Below are positions 1 through 6,297 of a stretch of 16,053 nucleotides of DNA, piece by piece. Source of the stretch: an uncultured Clostridia bacterium (lineage in GTDB: Bacteria > Bacillota > Clostridia > Peptostreptococcales > Anaerovoracaceae). The notes beneath the pieces are model-generated. The model was not told the DNA's origin and did not search any database. It saw only the letters and a program-made list of their open reading frames with translations. The position numbers and the translations under genes are program-made. The stretch lies in contig CALZMV010000015.1 in NCBI GenBank assembly GCA_945788655.1, positions 1 through 16,053 on the forward strand, in the 5' to 3' direction. Each line of letters begins with the position of its first letter. Positions within the stretch are counted from its first letter, which is position 1.

Positions 1-893
1 ACATCCATAGCTGCCGCTCCCGGAAGTGAAACGGTTTCAACATATCCCACGTATTTTGCTATAGAAGGAATTAAAAGAATTGCCAGCATTTCTCTCATTA
101 CGTTATGTAAAAAGCATACGGCGCTGGCTGTCATGTGACCTGCATCCATGATTATCCCCGGTGCCAGTGAATACCAGCCGAAGCCCGCTCCTATTGCCAG
201 TGTTTCTCTTAAGGTTAAATCCTTTAGGAAAAAGGACATAACGAAGGCTGCGCCAAGGGTTCCTGCAACAGTTGCAAGTGGAATCAGAAATACTCTGAAA
301 CCTACGGATTTGAAATTGTCTATTACCGTTCCGTCAAGGCCCAGATCAAGTCCTACAAATGTAAGCAGGATACAAAGTCCTATTTTGATACCCAGACTGC
401 AGAGTCTGTCAAAGTCACCCATGTTTTCTGCAAAGGCTGTTCTGATGACAAAGTAGCCAAAGAGCATTCCGATAGCTATTGCAATGACTATAAGGATTGT
501 CATGGTATTGAGCCCCTGCTTTTTTTCATCGTCTTCAGTGTGCTGGACCTCGGCGGATTCTAGGTCAACCTCACCGATGCCATCCGCCCCTTTGGTTCTG
601 TCAAGAGTCCCGAATCTGTCCAGCCCGATTATTTTTCTTACCATATATACTGCACCCACAGAGCCTGCCAGAATAGCGATAGTCATTATCAGTGCAGAAA
701 GCCCTATTGTGCTTAAATTGGAAATTATCTCCTCATTGGATCCCATTCGGGAGCCCATCAAAATAATTAGAAGCATCATGCAGGCAGTCTGAATCTTGCC
801 TGTCCACCATAATTTTTCTTTAACGTGTCTTACCTTTGAGCCTGCCATGTACCCGACGACAGCAAAGCAAAGATAAAGGATCAAATCGCCCAT
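1..893 (-). CDS. lysO: LysO-family lysine exporter, C-terminus cut by window edge
   Basis: I translated the minus strand by hand: 297 codons from the ATG at 893 run open to the left edge. The protein is very hydrophobic, with about seven visible membrane segments (near residues 3-18, 36-50, 64-85, 130-150, 166-184, 200-222 and 265-280). It matches the LysO (YbjE, DUF340) family: a KIQTACMMLLIILMGSRMG region (33-51), an FVGLDLGLDG stretch (179-188) and the family block GAGFGWYSLAPG (236-247). LysO proteins export lysine or its toxic analogues across the cytoplasmic membrane. An acidic, polar linker at 107-125 separates the N- and C-terminal halves. The start is supported by AGGAG eight bases upstream. 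Family members continue for a few tens of residues past this point, so the gene is truncated only by the window. The lysine substrate is inferred from the family. A carrier and a regulator with lysine-pathway resemblance lie nearby. Confidence 0.8.
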   Translation of the reverse strand, partial: MGDLILYLCFAVVGYMAGSKVRHVKEKLWWTGKIQTACMMLLIILMGSRMGSNEEIISNLSTIGLSALIMTIAILAGSVGAVYMVRKIIGLDRFGTLDRTKGADGIGEVDLESAEVQHTEDDEKKQGLNTMTILIVIAIAIGMLFGYFVIRTAFAENMGDFDRLCSLGIKIGLCILLTFVGLDLGLDGTVIDNFKSVGFRVFLIPLATVAGTLGAAFVMSFFLKDLTLRETLAIGAGFGWYSLAPGIIMDAGHMTASAVCFLHNVMREMLAILLIPSIAKYVGYVETVSLPGAAAMD

Positions 894-948
894 CTCCAAT
901 ACTCCTATCCCTGTAATATGCTGGATTTACATCATCCACAGTATTTCC

Positions 949-977
949 ATTATACATAGAATGTTGACAAAAATCCA
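949..977 (-). promoter_or_regulatory. Possible lysO promoter, back to back with pyrR promoter
   Basis: Read leftward, a perfect TATAAT lies at 954-949. The -35 position 17 bases away (977-972) reads TGGATT, a poor match, so the call rests on the -10 box. It overlaps the rightward pyrR promoter, so the two may compete. The leader also holds a small stem (TGGAT/ATCCA) that I do not recognise as a known riboswitch. Confidence 0.4.
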
Positions 978-992
978 CCGCACCTATATAAT
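964..992 (+). promoter_or_regulatory. Consensus sigma-A promoter for pyrR
   Basis: TTGACA at 964-969 and TATAAT at 987-992 are both perfect, with the ideal 17-base spacer. Transcription should start near 999, giving a leader of about 48 bases before pyrR. That leader has no PyrR-binding loop or attenuator hairpin, which suggests steady, strong expression rather than pyr attenuation. Confidence 0.85.
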
Positions 993-1047
993 TTTTGTTA
1001 ATAATTGGATTTCTTAATGAGATACTGATTAGAAGGAGAAAAAGATT

Positions 1048-1584
1048 ATGGAGTTAAAAGCCAACCTTATGTCGTCTGAGGATATGGGACGTGCTCTAAA
1101 GAGAATTTCCCATCAGATAATAGAAAACAACCATGGAGCTGAGAACATTGTCTTCCTTGGAGTTAAAACCAGAGGCGTCCCTCTGGCCAGAATTCTTGCA
1201 AAGAATATTAAAGCCATTGAAGGAGTCGATGTTCCCGTGGGCGAGCTTGATATTACCATGTATAGAGACGATTTGACCGGTGCACATATAGATGCAGTGG
1301 TAGCAGGCAGCGATATTCCTTTTTCAGTTCAGGGAAAGGATGTTATTCTCGTTGACGATGTCCTATATACAGGAAGAACTGCCCGCGCTGCCCTTGAGGC
1401 TGCTTTAAGATACGGAAGAGCTGCTACAATTCAGCTTGCGGTTCTGATAGATCGCGGTCACAGAGAGCTTCCAATCAGAGCTGATTATGTGGGCAAAAAC
1501 GTTCCTACCTCCAGAAGCGAAAAGGTTGCAGTCCATGTTACAGAAATAGATGGAGAAGAAGGCGTGAAGCTCTTCAGCAATTAA
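1048..1584 (+). CDS. pyrR: PyrR, pyr mRNA-binding attenuation regulator / uracil phosphoribosyltransferase
   Basis: The 178-residue protein has the usual PyrR length (about 180). The PRPP-binding loop VILVDDVLYTGRTA lies at 99-112, and the PyrR signature DRGHRELPIRADYVGKNV at 135-152. A basic TRGVPLA segment lies at 41-47. In Gram-positive bacteria PyrR binds pyr mRNA leaders when UMP is high, promoting termination, and has weak uracil phosphoribosyltransferase activity. AGGAG sits nine bases before the ATG. The gene stands alone: it is followed by its own terminator and no pyr biosynthesis gene is in the window, so any regulated operon must be elsewhere. The family call is firm; the regulatory target is not visible. 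Confidence 0.95.
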   Translation: MELKANLMSSEDMGRALKRISHQIIENNHGAENIVFLGVKTRGVPLARILAKNIKAIEGVDVPVGELDITMYRDDLTGAHIDAVVAGSDIPFSVQGKDVILVDDVLYTGRTARAALEAALRYGRAATIQLAVLIDRGHRELPIRADYVGKNVPTSRSEKVAVHVTEIDGEEGVKLFSN

Positions 1585-1610
1585 AATTCCATGACAAATC
1601 CAATATTTGT

Positions 1611-1668
1611 AATTTTGATTCATTATTAAATCATGATTCAAGATTTTGAGTAATAATTGAATCATAAT
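1611..1668. repeat. Long imperfect dyad with TTGATTCA/TGAATCAA boxes (candidate activator site)
   Basis: Arms at 1611-1627 and 1651-1668 pair almost fully (one mismatch and one extra base). A third box in the loop, TGATTCAA at 1634-1641, is an exact inverted copy of TTGAATCA at 1657-1664. The dyad lies roughly 90-100 bases before the sigma-54 -24 box at 1734, a usual distance for an enhancer-binding protein. It could instead be an RNA hairpin in the pyrR 3' end. The function is inferred. Confidence 0.4.
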
Positions 1669-1679
1669 TGTAAAAACAC

Positions 1680-1720
1680 CCCTGAATTCCGTTAAAAATC
1701 ATCGGATTTCAGGGTTTTTT
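1680..1720 (+). terminator. Rho-independent terminator of pyrR
   Basis: Twelve-base arms at 1680-1691 and 1703-1714 pair with one mismatch around an 11-base loop, followed by six T. It lies about 95 bases after the pyrR stop. Confidence 0.8.
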
Positions 1721-1733
1721 ATTTGTTTTTAAG

Positions 1734-1750
1734 TTGGCACGGTTTATGCT
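1734..1750 (+). promoter_or_regulatory. Sigma-54 (-24/-12) promoter with no coding gene behind it
   Basis: The sequence TTGGCACGGTTTATGCT has the invariant GG and GC at correct spacing and keeps the preferred CACG. Only the first T of TTGC is replaced, by A. Transcription should start near 1761. The next rightward element is the terminator at 1826-1857, so the transcript would be about 97 nt. The -12 box is part of a small inverted repeat (GTTTATGC at 1742-1749 with GCATAAAAC from 1761). Confidence 0.6.
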
Positions 1751-1760
1751 TTATACTATG

Positions 1761-1857
1761 GCATAAAACAAATTGAAGGGAATTGCCCAAAGTCCTTCTT
1801 AATAAGAATAGTATAAAACATAGTGAAAAAGCAGGGTTATGAGGACCTGCTTTTTTT
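1761..1857 (+). ncRNA. Putative sigma-54-dependent small RNA
   Basis: Bounds are predicted from a sigma-54 promoter at 1734-1750 and an intrinsic terminator ending at 1857. No convincing reading frame with a ribosome site lies between them. The 5' part can form GAAGG (1775-1779) with CCTTC (1794-1798). It also carries a C/U-rich UCCUUCUU stretch of the kind that can pair with Shine-Dalgarno sequences, including the one of pyrR (AGAAGGA at 1031-1037). I recognise no known RNA family. Existence is inferred from signals only. Confidence 0.35.
1826..1857. terminator. Bidirectional terminator between the putative small RNA and the sigma-54 activator gene
   Basis: AAAAAGCAGG (1826-1835) pairs perfectly with CCTGCTTTTT (1846-1855) around a 10-base loop. 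T runs follow on both strands, so it can end the leftward activator gene (stop at 1888) and rightward transcription from 1761. Confidence 0.8.
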
Positions 1858-1887
1858 ATTTTATGATTCTTACCATTTTTTTATTAT

Positions 1888-3951
1888 CTAAAGATTGTAT
1901 TTGACCTTCTTCCTTGCAAGGGTTGCCTGAGGAATTCCTAAAAAGTCTGCAGCTTTTCTGGTGGTCTTTTCTTTTTTAAGAGCATATTCGATTATAAGCT
2001 TTTCCTGTTCTTCCAGGATTTTGTTCATATCTATTTTTTCTTCTGTCTTGAATTCCTTCTTAAGGTCCATGACAACATCATTATATACATTGTCATCCAG
2101 CAATGAGTCTACCGCTTCATCACTGATAACCTCACGGTTTTCGCTGATGTACAGTCTGTGTACGGTATTTTCAAGTTCTCTGACATTACCCGGCCAATGA
2201 TATCCCTGAAGCTTTTCGAGGGCTTCTTCAGAAAAGCGCTTTTCAATACCATATTTCTTACTGTAATTTTTCAGGAAGGATTCCGAAAGACATAAAATGT
2301 CCTCTTTGCGTCTTCTCAAAGGAGGCACTTCTAAAAGGCAGATATTGAGTCTGTAGTACAGGTCTTCCCTGAATTTCCCCTCATCTACAAGCTTTTTGAG
2401 AGGAATATTATTTGCACAGATCACCCTGACATTTACATGCTTCTGCTGAGTTCCACCCACTCTGTAGTATGAATTTTCCTGCAGAACTCTAAGGAGCTTA
2501 GACTGCATGGAAAGAGGCAGCGTGCCGATTTCATCCAGGAAAAGGGTTCCGTTATTGGCCATTTCAAAATAACCTTCCTTGCCACCTGCATGTGCACCTG
2601 TAAAAGCACCCTTTTCGTATCCAAAGAATTCTGACTCGGCAAGATTTTCCTGTATTGTAGCACAGTTGATCTTTATGCATGGTTTGCCCTTTCGAGGGCT
2701 GTTCTGATGAAGCAGGTTAAGTATTTTTTCCTTTCCTACTCCTGTTTCTCCCTGGATAATGACATTGCAGTCATATTTTGCCACGTTCAGAGTATTTTCA
2801 ACCAGGGCCGCAGTGACTGGGCTCATATAAATGAAGTCTTCGATAAATTTTGGTTCTCTTGTCTTTACTGAAGTCTCATCAGTCTTTATTTTTCTCTTGC
2901 TGCGGCTGAGGGTTTTTTCAACCAGCCGGAATCTGCCGGCGATTCGTTTAACCAGATCCACCGCATAATCATAAACTCCTGCAGCATAGCCATCCAGACT
3001 GTAGATTATCACTTCCTTGCCTACGCAGTCTGTGGCTAGGATGCTCTGCACCACATTTTTCTTTACTCCCGAGTGGAAAAGGAATCCTTTCTTTTTTATA
3101 AGCAATGCCGAAATGGTTTCTGCACCTCTGACATCTTCAAGATTGATGATTACATCCACTCCCTCATTGAGGCCGTCATTTTTAATTTGCTGCAATGCTT
3201 CAAGAGGCGCTGCCATATCCGCAAAATATATTCTGTCGGCAAGACCATCGAATATTATTGATAAATCAGTATTCTTGATATCTGCAGTTGAATTCGAGTC
3301 AAAAATACATATTATCTCAAGAGCATCATTGCCACACTGGCGAACCATTCCCGAATATATAAGCATCTCCAGAATACGGCTTCCTATTATTCCGACCTTC
3401 TTGGGATTATGCTCATCAAGAATATCCTTAACATCCTTTATGCTTCCTTCTTCATCTACGGTATAAAGGAGCTGCCTTGCGTCAATATCCTTTGCTTTTG
3501 GTGCAAGCTTTGTGGCTTCAAAGGTTATTGCATAACCGGTGCACCAGATTATTCCGTAATTATAGTCGATAGCTTCTATGGATTCGATGTGGATGGGCAC
3601 TCCTGCCATTGAAGTAAGGCTTACCACTTCATCTCCGACCTTAAAACTGTCATCTGCAAAACTCTCAGAAATTTCCTCAATCTTTCCGCAGAATACTCCT
3701 CCGCTTTCGGTGTACGGATTGTGTAGTTTGCCTCGCTTGTTGATGGTATCCAAAATCAGCTTTTTGATTTTTGATTCTTCATAGCCTGCCGCACTGCATA
3801 TCTGGTCAAAATTGCTGTTTTCCAGTTTTATAAGGTCTAGCGCTATCCTCATCTCTCCTTTTTGGAGTTTTGATTCATTATTGAGACTCCATGCCGATGA
3901 AGGGATAGTTCCCAGCGGCTCTTTAACTCTGTTTATACCAAAATACTTCAT
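1888..3951 (-). CDS. Sigma-54-dependent activator with an N-terminal Kdd-like (diaminohexanoate dehydrogenase) domain
   Basis: A 687-residue bacterial enhancer-binding protein. Residues 1-345 resemble L-erythro-3,5-diaminohexanoate dehydrogenase, the NAD enzyme of lysine fermentation: it opens INRVKEPLGTIP and has RGKLHNPYTESGG (73-85), close to RGKxHNPVTGSGG of Kdd. The nucleotide loop is GIIGSRILE (187-195), without the expected glycine pattern, so it is probably not an enzyme. The AAA+ domain (about 370-605) is complete: Walker A GETGVGKE (401-408), GAFTGA (448-453) contacting sigma-54, Walker B GTLFLDE (468-474), FREDLYYRLN (527-536) and GNVREL (588-593). A Fis-type HTH lies at about 645-684. 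There is no receiver domain, so control is probably by direct ligand binding. GAGGG precedes the ATG. It is divergent from the carrier gene, its likely target. The domain calls are firm; the ligand, perhaps 3,5-diaminohexanoate or another lysine product, is inferred. Confidence 0.85.
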   Translation of the reverse strand: MKYFGINRVKEPLGTIPSSAWSLNNESKLQKGEMRIALDLIKLENSNFDQICSAAGYEESKIKKLILDTINKRGKLHNPYTESGGVFCGKIEEISESFADDSFKVGDEVVSLTSMAGVPIHIESIEAIDYNYGIIWCTGYAITFEATKLAPKAKDIDARQLLYTVDEEGSIKDVKDILDEHNPKKVGIIGSRILEMLIYSGMVRQCGNDALEIICIFDSNSTADIKNTDLSIIFDGLADRIYFADMAAPLEALQQIKNDGLNEGVDVIINLEDVRGAETISALLIKKKGFLFHSGVKKNVVQSILATDCVGKEVIIYSLDGYAAGVYDYAVDLVKRIAGRFRLVEKTLSRSKRKIKTDETSVKTREPKFIEDFIYMSPVTAALVENTLNVAKYDCNVIIQGETGVGKEKILNLLHQNSPRKGKPCIKINCATIQENLAESEFFGYEKGAFTGAHAGGKEGYFEMANNGTLFLDEIGTLPLSMQSKLLRVLQENSYYRVGGTQQKHVNVRVICANNIPLKKLVDEGKFREDLYYRLNICLLEVPPLRRRKEDILCLSESFLKNYSKKYGIEKRFSEEALEKLQGYHWPGNVRELENTVHRLYISENREVISDEAVDSLLDDNVYNDVVMDLKKEFKTEEKIDMNKILEEQEKLIIEYALKKEKTTRKAADFLGIPQATLARKKVKYNL

Positions 3952-4013
3952 TTTTCCCTCTTTTAATATTGTCGCATATAAAAATTAAGCATTGTTTTTG
4001 TTTATTTACTATT

Positions 4014-4043
4014 ATGTTACATTTTAAGCAGTAAATATGTCAA
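4014..4043 (-). promoter_or_regulatory. Likely sigma-A promoter of the sigma-54 activator gene
   Basis: Read leftward, TTGACA (4043-4038) and TAACAT (4019-4014) are separated by 18 bases. A perfect -35 and a fair -10 stand about 60 bases before the activator ATG at 3951. Confidence 0.5.
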
Positions 4044-4066
4044 GCAATTATCAGAAAATAATCTAT

Positions 4067-4118
4067 TTTTGAATCGCATAAAAGCGGTTTGATTCTTTAT
4101 TGGTTCACTTCAACCAAT
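4067..4118. promoter_or_regulatory. Candidate activator-binding dyads upstream of the carrier promoter
   Basis: Two dyads lie here. GAATC (4071-4075) and GATTC (4091-4095) are separated by 15 bases. ATTGGTT (4099-4105) pairs perfectly with AACCAAT (4112-4118). Their centres fall about 100 and 75 bases before the predicted sigma-54 start at 4183, where enhancer-binding proteins usually bind. Another TTGATTC lies at 4135-4141. Assignment to the divergent activator is inferred. Confidence 0.45.
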
Positions 4119-4155
4119 CGAAGGGCTAAAATCCTTGATTCTTCTTAGCATTTTC

Positions 4156-4172
4156 TTGGCACGTATCTTGCT
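4156..4172 (+). promoter_or_regulatory. Consensus sigma-54 promoter of the NhaC-family carrier gene
   Basis: TTGGCACGTATCTTGCT matches the TTGGCACG-N4-TTGCT consensus at every defined position. The start point would be near 4183, leaving a leader of about 42 bases. With a divergent sigma-54 activator next door, control of this promoter by that protein is the simplest reading. Confidence 0.9.
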
Positions 4173-4224
4173 TATTATTAATTCGGAATTAAGAACTTAT
4201 TTAATTAATATGGGAGGAAAAAGA

Positions 4225-5715
4225 ATGAACTTTGTAAAAGGCTTTTTAAAGTTCTCACCGGTATTCGTCCTTGCGGGACTAATGATTTCCGGTCAGGATG
4301 CTTTAATTGCCGCTACATTAGCTGCAATTTACGCATTCGCTGTTGCTGGTATAGTTGCTAAAGTTAAATTCCAGGAAGCTTTAGATTCAGCTATGAAAAG
4401 CGTAAGCCACATTTTAGTTGCTTTATTTATCTTAATGTTTGCATATGCTATGGCAAACGCGTTTATGACTTACGGTGTTGGTGCTTCAATCATCAATATC
4501 GCATTATCACTCGGTGTAACTGCTAAGACAGTTGCCGCTGTAGGTTTAGTATGCTGCGGTCTTTTATCCGTTGCTACAGGTACTTCTTGGGGTACTTTTG
4601 CTGCTTGCGCACCAATCTTCTTATGGTTATCACACATCGTTGGCGGTAACCCATACCTGACAGTTTGTGCTATCGCAGGTGGTGCTTGCTTCGGCGACAA
4701 CATCGGTCTTATTTCAGATACAACTATCGTATCTTCCGGTATCCAGGGCGTACAGGTAGTAGACAGAATCAGACATCAGGGTGTTTGGTCCGTATCTTGC
4801 CTTGTATTAGCTGTTATTTCATTTATTGCTGCAGGCTTTGTAATGGGATTACCTGGCGAAACTGTTGACGGTTCTGCTGTAGTATCTCAGATTCCTGAAA
4901 ACGTATGGACAGTATTAGAAGCTGAAAGACCTGCTGCTATTCCTTTACTTGAACAGGTATCTGCCGGTGTTCCTATTTACATGGTAGTGCCTCTAATCCT
5001 TGTTATCGGTTTAGCTGTTATGGGCTTCAACACATTTATCTGCATTGGCTCAGGTTTAGTTTCCGCTTACATCTTAGGTGTATTCGCAGGCACTGCAGGT
5101 TCAATCCAGTCCTTATTAGATGATATCGTATATTCAGGATTTGAAGAAGCCGGTGCTTGGGTAGTAATCATGATGATGTGGGTTGCTGCTTTCGGTGGCG
5201 TAATGCAGAAGATGGATGCTTTCGCTCCTTTAGCTTCTTTCGTAGTAAGAATGTCAAAGAGAGTAAGAGGTCTGTTAACTTGGAATGCTGTATTATCAAT
5301 TGCCGGTAACGCTTGCTTAGCTGACGAAATGGCTCAGATCGTTACTATCGGACCTGTTATCAAGCAGATCACTGAAGAAAACGTTGAAGGTTCCGAAGAA
5401 GATATGTACAAGCTGTACTTAAGAAACGCTACATTCGGCGATGCTATGGGTGTATTCGGTTCTCAGTTAATTCCATGGCACGTATACTTAGGATTCTATG
5501 TAGGTATCGCTTCCGGTGTATATCCATTAGTAGAAATCACAAACATGGACTTCTTAAAATACAACTTCATGGCTTACATCGCTGTAGGTACATTATTAAT
5601 CTTAACATTCACTGGTTGGGATAGATTCGTTCCATTATTCAAGTTACCAACTGAACCAGCTGTTAGATTAAAGAAACAAAATACAAACAACAAAGAAGCT
5701 GCAGATATTGCATAA
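4225..5715 (+). CDS. NhaC-family secondary carrier (Na+/H+ antiporter-like)
   Basis: The protein has 496 residues and is an integral membrane protein with about a dozen hydrophobic segments. Two family blocks are clear: GTSWGTFAACAP (119-130) and GDNIGLISDTTIVSS (157-171), corresponding to the GTSWGT and GDxxxPLSDTT signatures of the NhaC superfamily. A related pair in the second half (GNACLADEMAQI and RNATFGDAMG) suggests an internal duplication. The ATG at 4225 has GGGAGG seven bases upstream. The longer frame from 4135 is rejected because it would translate the sigma-54 promoter. The family includes Na+/H+ and substrate/Na+ exchangers. Sigma-54 control and the Kdd-like activator suggest uptake or exchange of lysine or a related amino acid, which is inference. 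Leucine codons are overwhelmingly TTA, unlike neighbouring genes. A strong terminator follows. Confidence 0.85.
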   Translation: MNFVKGFLKFSPVFVLAGLMISGQDALIAATLAAIYAFAVAGIVAKVKFQEALDSAMKSVSHILVALFILMFAYAMANAFMTYGVGASIINIALSLGVTAKTVAAVGLVCCGLLSVATGTSWGTFAACAPIFLWLSHIVGGNPYLTVCAIAGGACFGDNIGLISDTTIVSSGIQGVQVVDRIRHQGVWSVSCLVLAVISFIAAGFVMGLPGETVDGSAVVSQIPENVWTVLEAERPAAIPLLEQVSAGVPIYMVVPLILVIGLAVMGFNTFICIGSGLVSAYILGVFAGTAGSIQSLLDDIVYSGFEEAGAWVVIMMMWVAAFGGVMQKMDAFAPLASFVVRMSKRVRGLLTWNAVLSIAGNACLADEMAQIVTIGPVIKQITEENVEGSEEDMYKLYLRNATFGDAMGVFGSQLIPWHVYLGFYVGIASGVYPLVEITNMDFLKYNFMAYIAVGTLLILTFTGWDRFVPLFKLPTEPAVRLKKQNTNNKEAADIA

Positions 5716-5731
5716 TTAATTCCAAAAAATC

Positions 5732-5762
5732 AGGCTCCGGGAAATCCCGGAGCCTATTATTT
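5732..5762. terminator. Strong bidirectional terminator between convergent genes
   Basis: Ten-base GC-rich arms (AGGCTCCGGG, 5732-5741; CCCGGAGCCT, 5746-5755) pair perfectly around an AAAT loop. Leftward there is a run of six T just past the stem; rightward a looser T-rich tail follows. It ends the carrier gene and the long leftward operon. Confidence 0.92.
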
Positions 5763-5807
5763 TGTCTATTAAGTTAATTACCTCTAGATGTAATTTCTGT
5801 TCAGCAC

Positions 5808-6284
5808 TTATATCACAGAAGCAACGCCATAGGTGGCTATGGTAACGATGATACCTGCCGTCAAAACACCTACTGCAATGGCAGGAAAAGCTCTGGTAAG
5901 CTTCATATCCAGCATGGCTGCTACAAGAGCACCGGTCCATGCACCTGTTCCCGGAAGAGGAATTGCCACCAGAAGCAGCAGTCCCCAGAATTCGTATTTT
6001 AGAACCTGATCCTTCTTCCTGTCGGCCTTTTCTTCCATCTTGTGAACAATCTTTGCCAGAGTCTCGCTCTTTGTTTGCATCCACTTAAATATTTTTCTGA
6101 TGAAAATTATAATAAATGGCACAGGCACCAGATTCCCTATCATTGAAACCACCATAGCAGTACCTACATCAAGACCGTTCAGAACACCTAAAGGAATCGC
6201 ACCTCTCAGCTCAATAACCGGAACCATAGAGATAACAAAAGTCATCACTATGTTTCCCCATGTAGTTCCCCACAATGAAAACAT
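5808..6284 (-). CDS. Small integral membrane protein, COG2426 / Sm_multidrug_ex family
   Basis: The protein has 158 residues with membrane segments near 10-30, 40-63, 98-122 and 130-157, and a charged cytosolic-type loop at 64-95. Two family blocks are visible: PVIELRGAIPLG (22-33) and AIPLPGTGAWTG (107-118), typical of the putative small multidrug export family (PF06695). The family name is historical; transport of drugs has not been generally shown, and the real function is open. The ATG follows the ppdK stop by 13 bases, with AAGGA as ribosome site overlapping that stop region, so it is cotranscribed and perhaps translationally coupled with ppdK. It is the last gene before the terminator. 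Confidence 0.8.
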   Translation of the reverse strand: MFSLWGTTWGNIVMTFVISMVPVIELRGAIPLGVLNGLDVGTAMVVSMIGNLVPVPFIIIFIRKIFKWMQTKSETLAKIVHKMEEKADRKKDQVLKYEFWGLLLLVAIPLPGTGAWTGALVAAMLDMKLTRAFPAIAVGVLTAGIIVTIATYGVASVI

Positions 6285-6297
6285 TCTGTTATCCTTT

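Noticed and set aside
148..792. Two 102-codon rightward frames in the first 800 bases
   Set aside because: They are antisense to the lysO coding region, whose translation gives a clear LysO-family membrane protein.
1000..1047. PyrR attenuator or riboswitch in the pyrR leader
   Set aside because: The leader is only about 48 bases, without a PyrR-binding loop or terminator/antiterminator pair.
1838..1906. Short rightward frame beginning ATG at about 1839 after GCAGGG
   Set aside because: It begins inside the terminator loop and runs through the T tract into the end of the activator gene, so it would not be on a stable transcript.
3017..3466. A 149-codon rightward frame within the activator gene
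   Set aside because: Antisense shadow of the Kdd-like domain; no ribosome site, and no recognisable protein features.
2917..3951. N-terminal part of the activator as a working diaminohexanoate dehydrogenase gene fused by a sequencing error
   Set aside because: The frame is continuous through the linker into the AAA+ domain, the nucleotide-binding loop is eroded, and no separate start or stop marks a gene boundary.
4135..4224. Thirty-codon N-terminal extension of the carrier frame starting at an ATG at 4135
   Set aside because: It contains the sigma-54 promoter and lies before the predicted transcription start at 4183. The ATG at 4225 has GGGAGG at seven bases and begins with a normal membrane-protein start.
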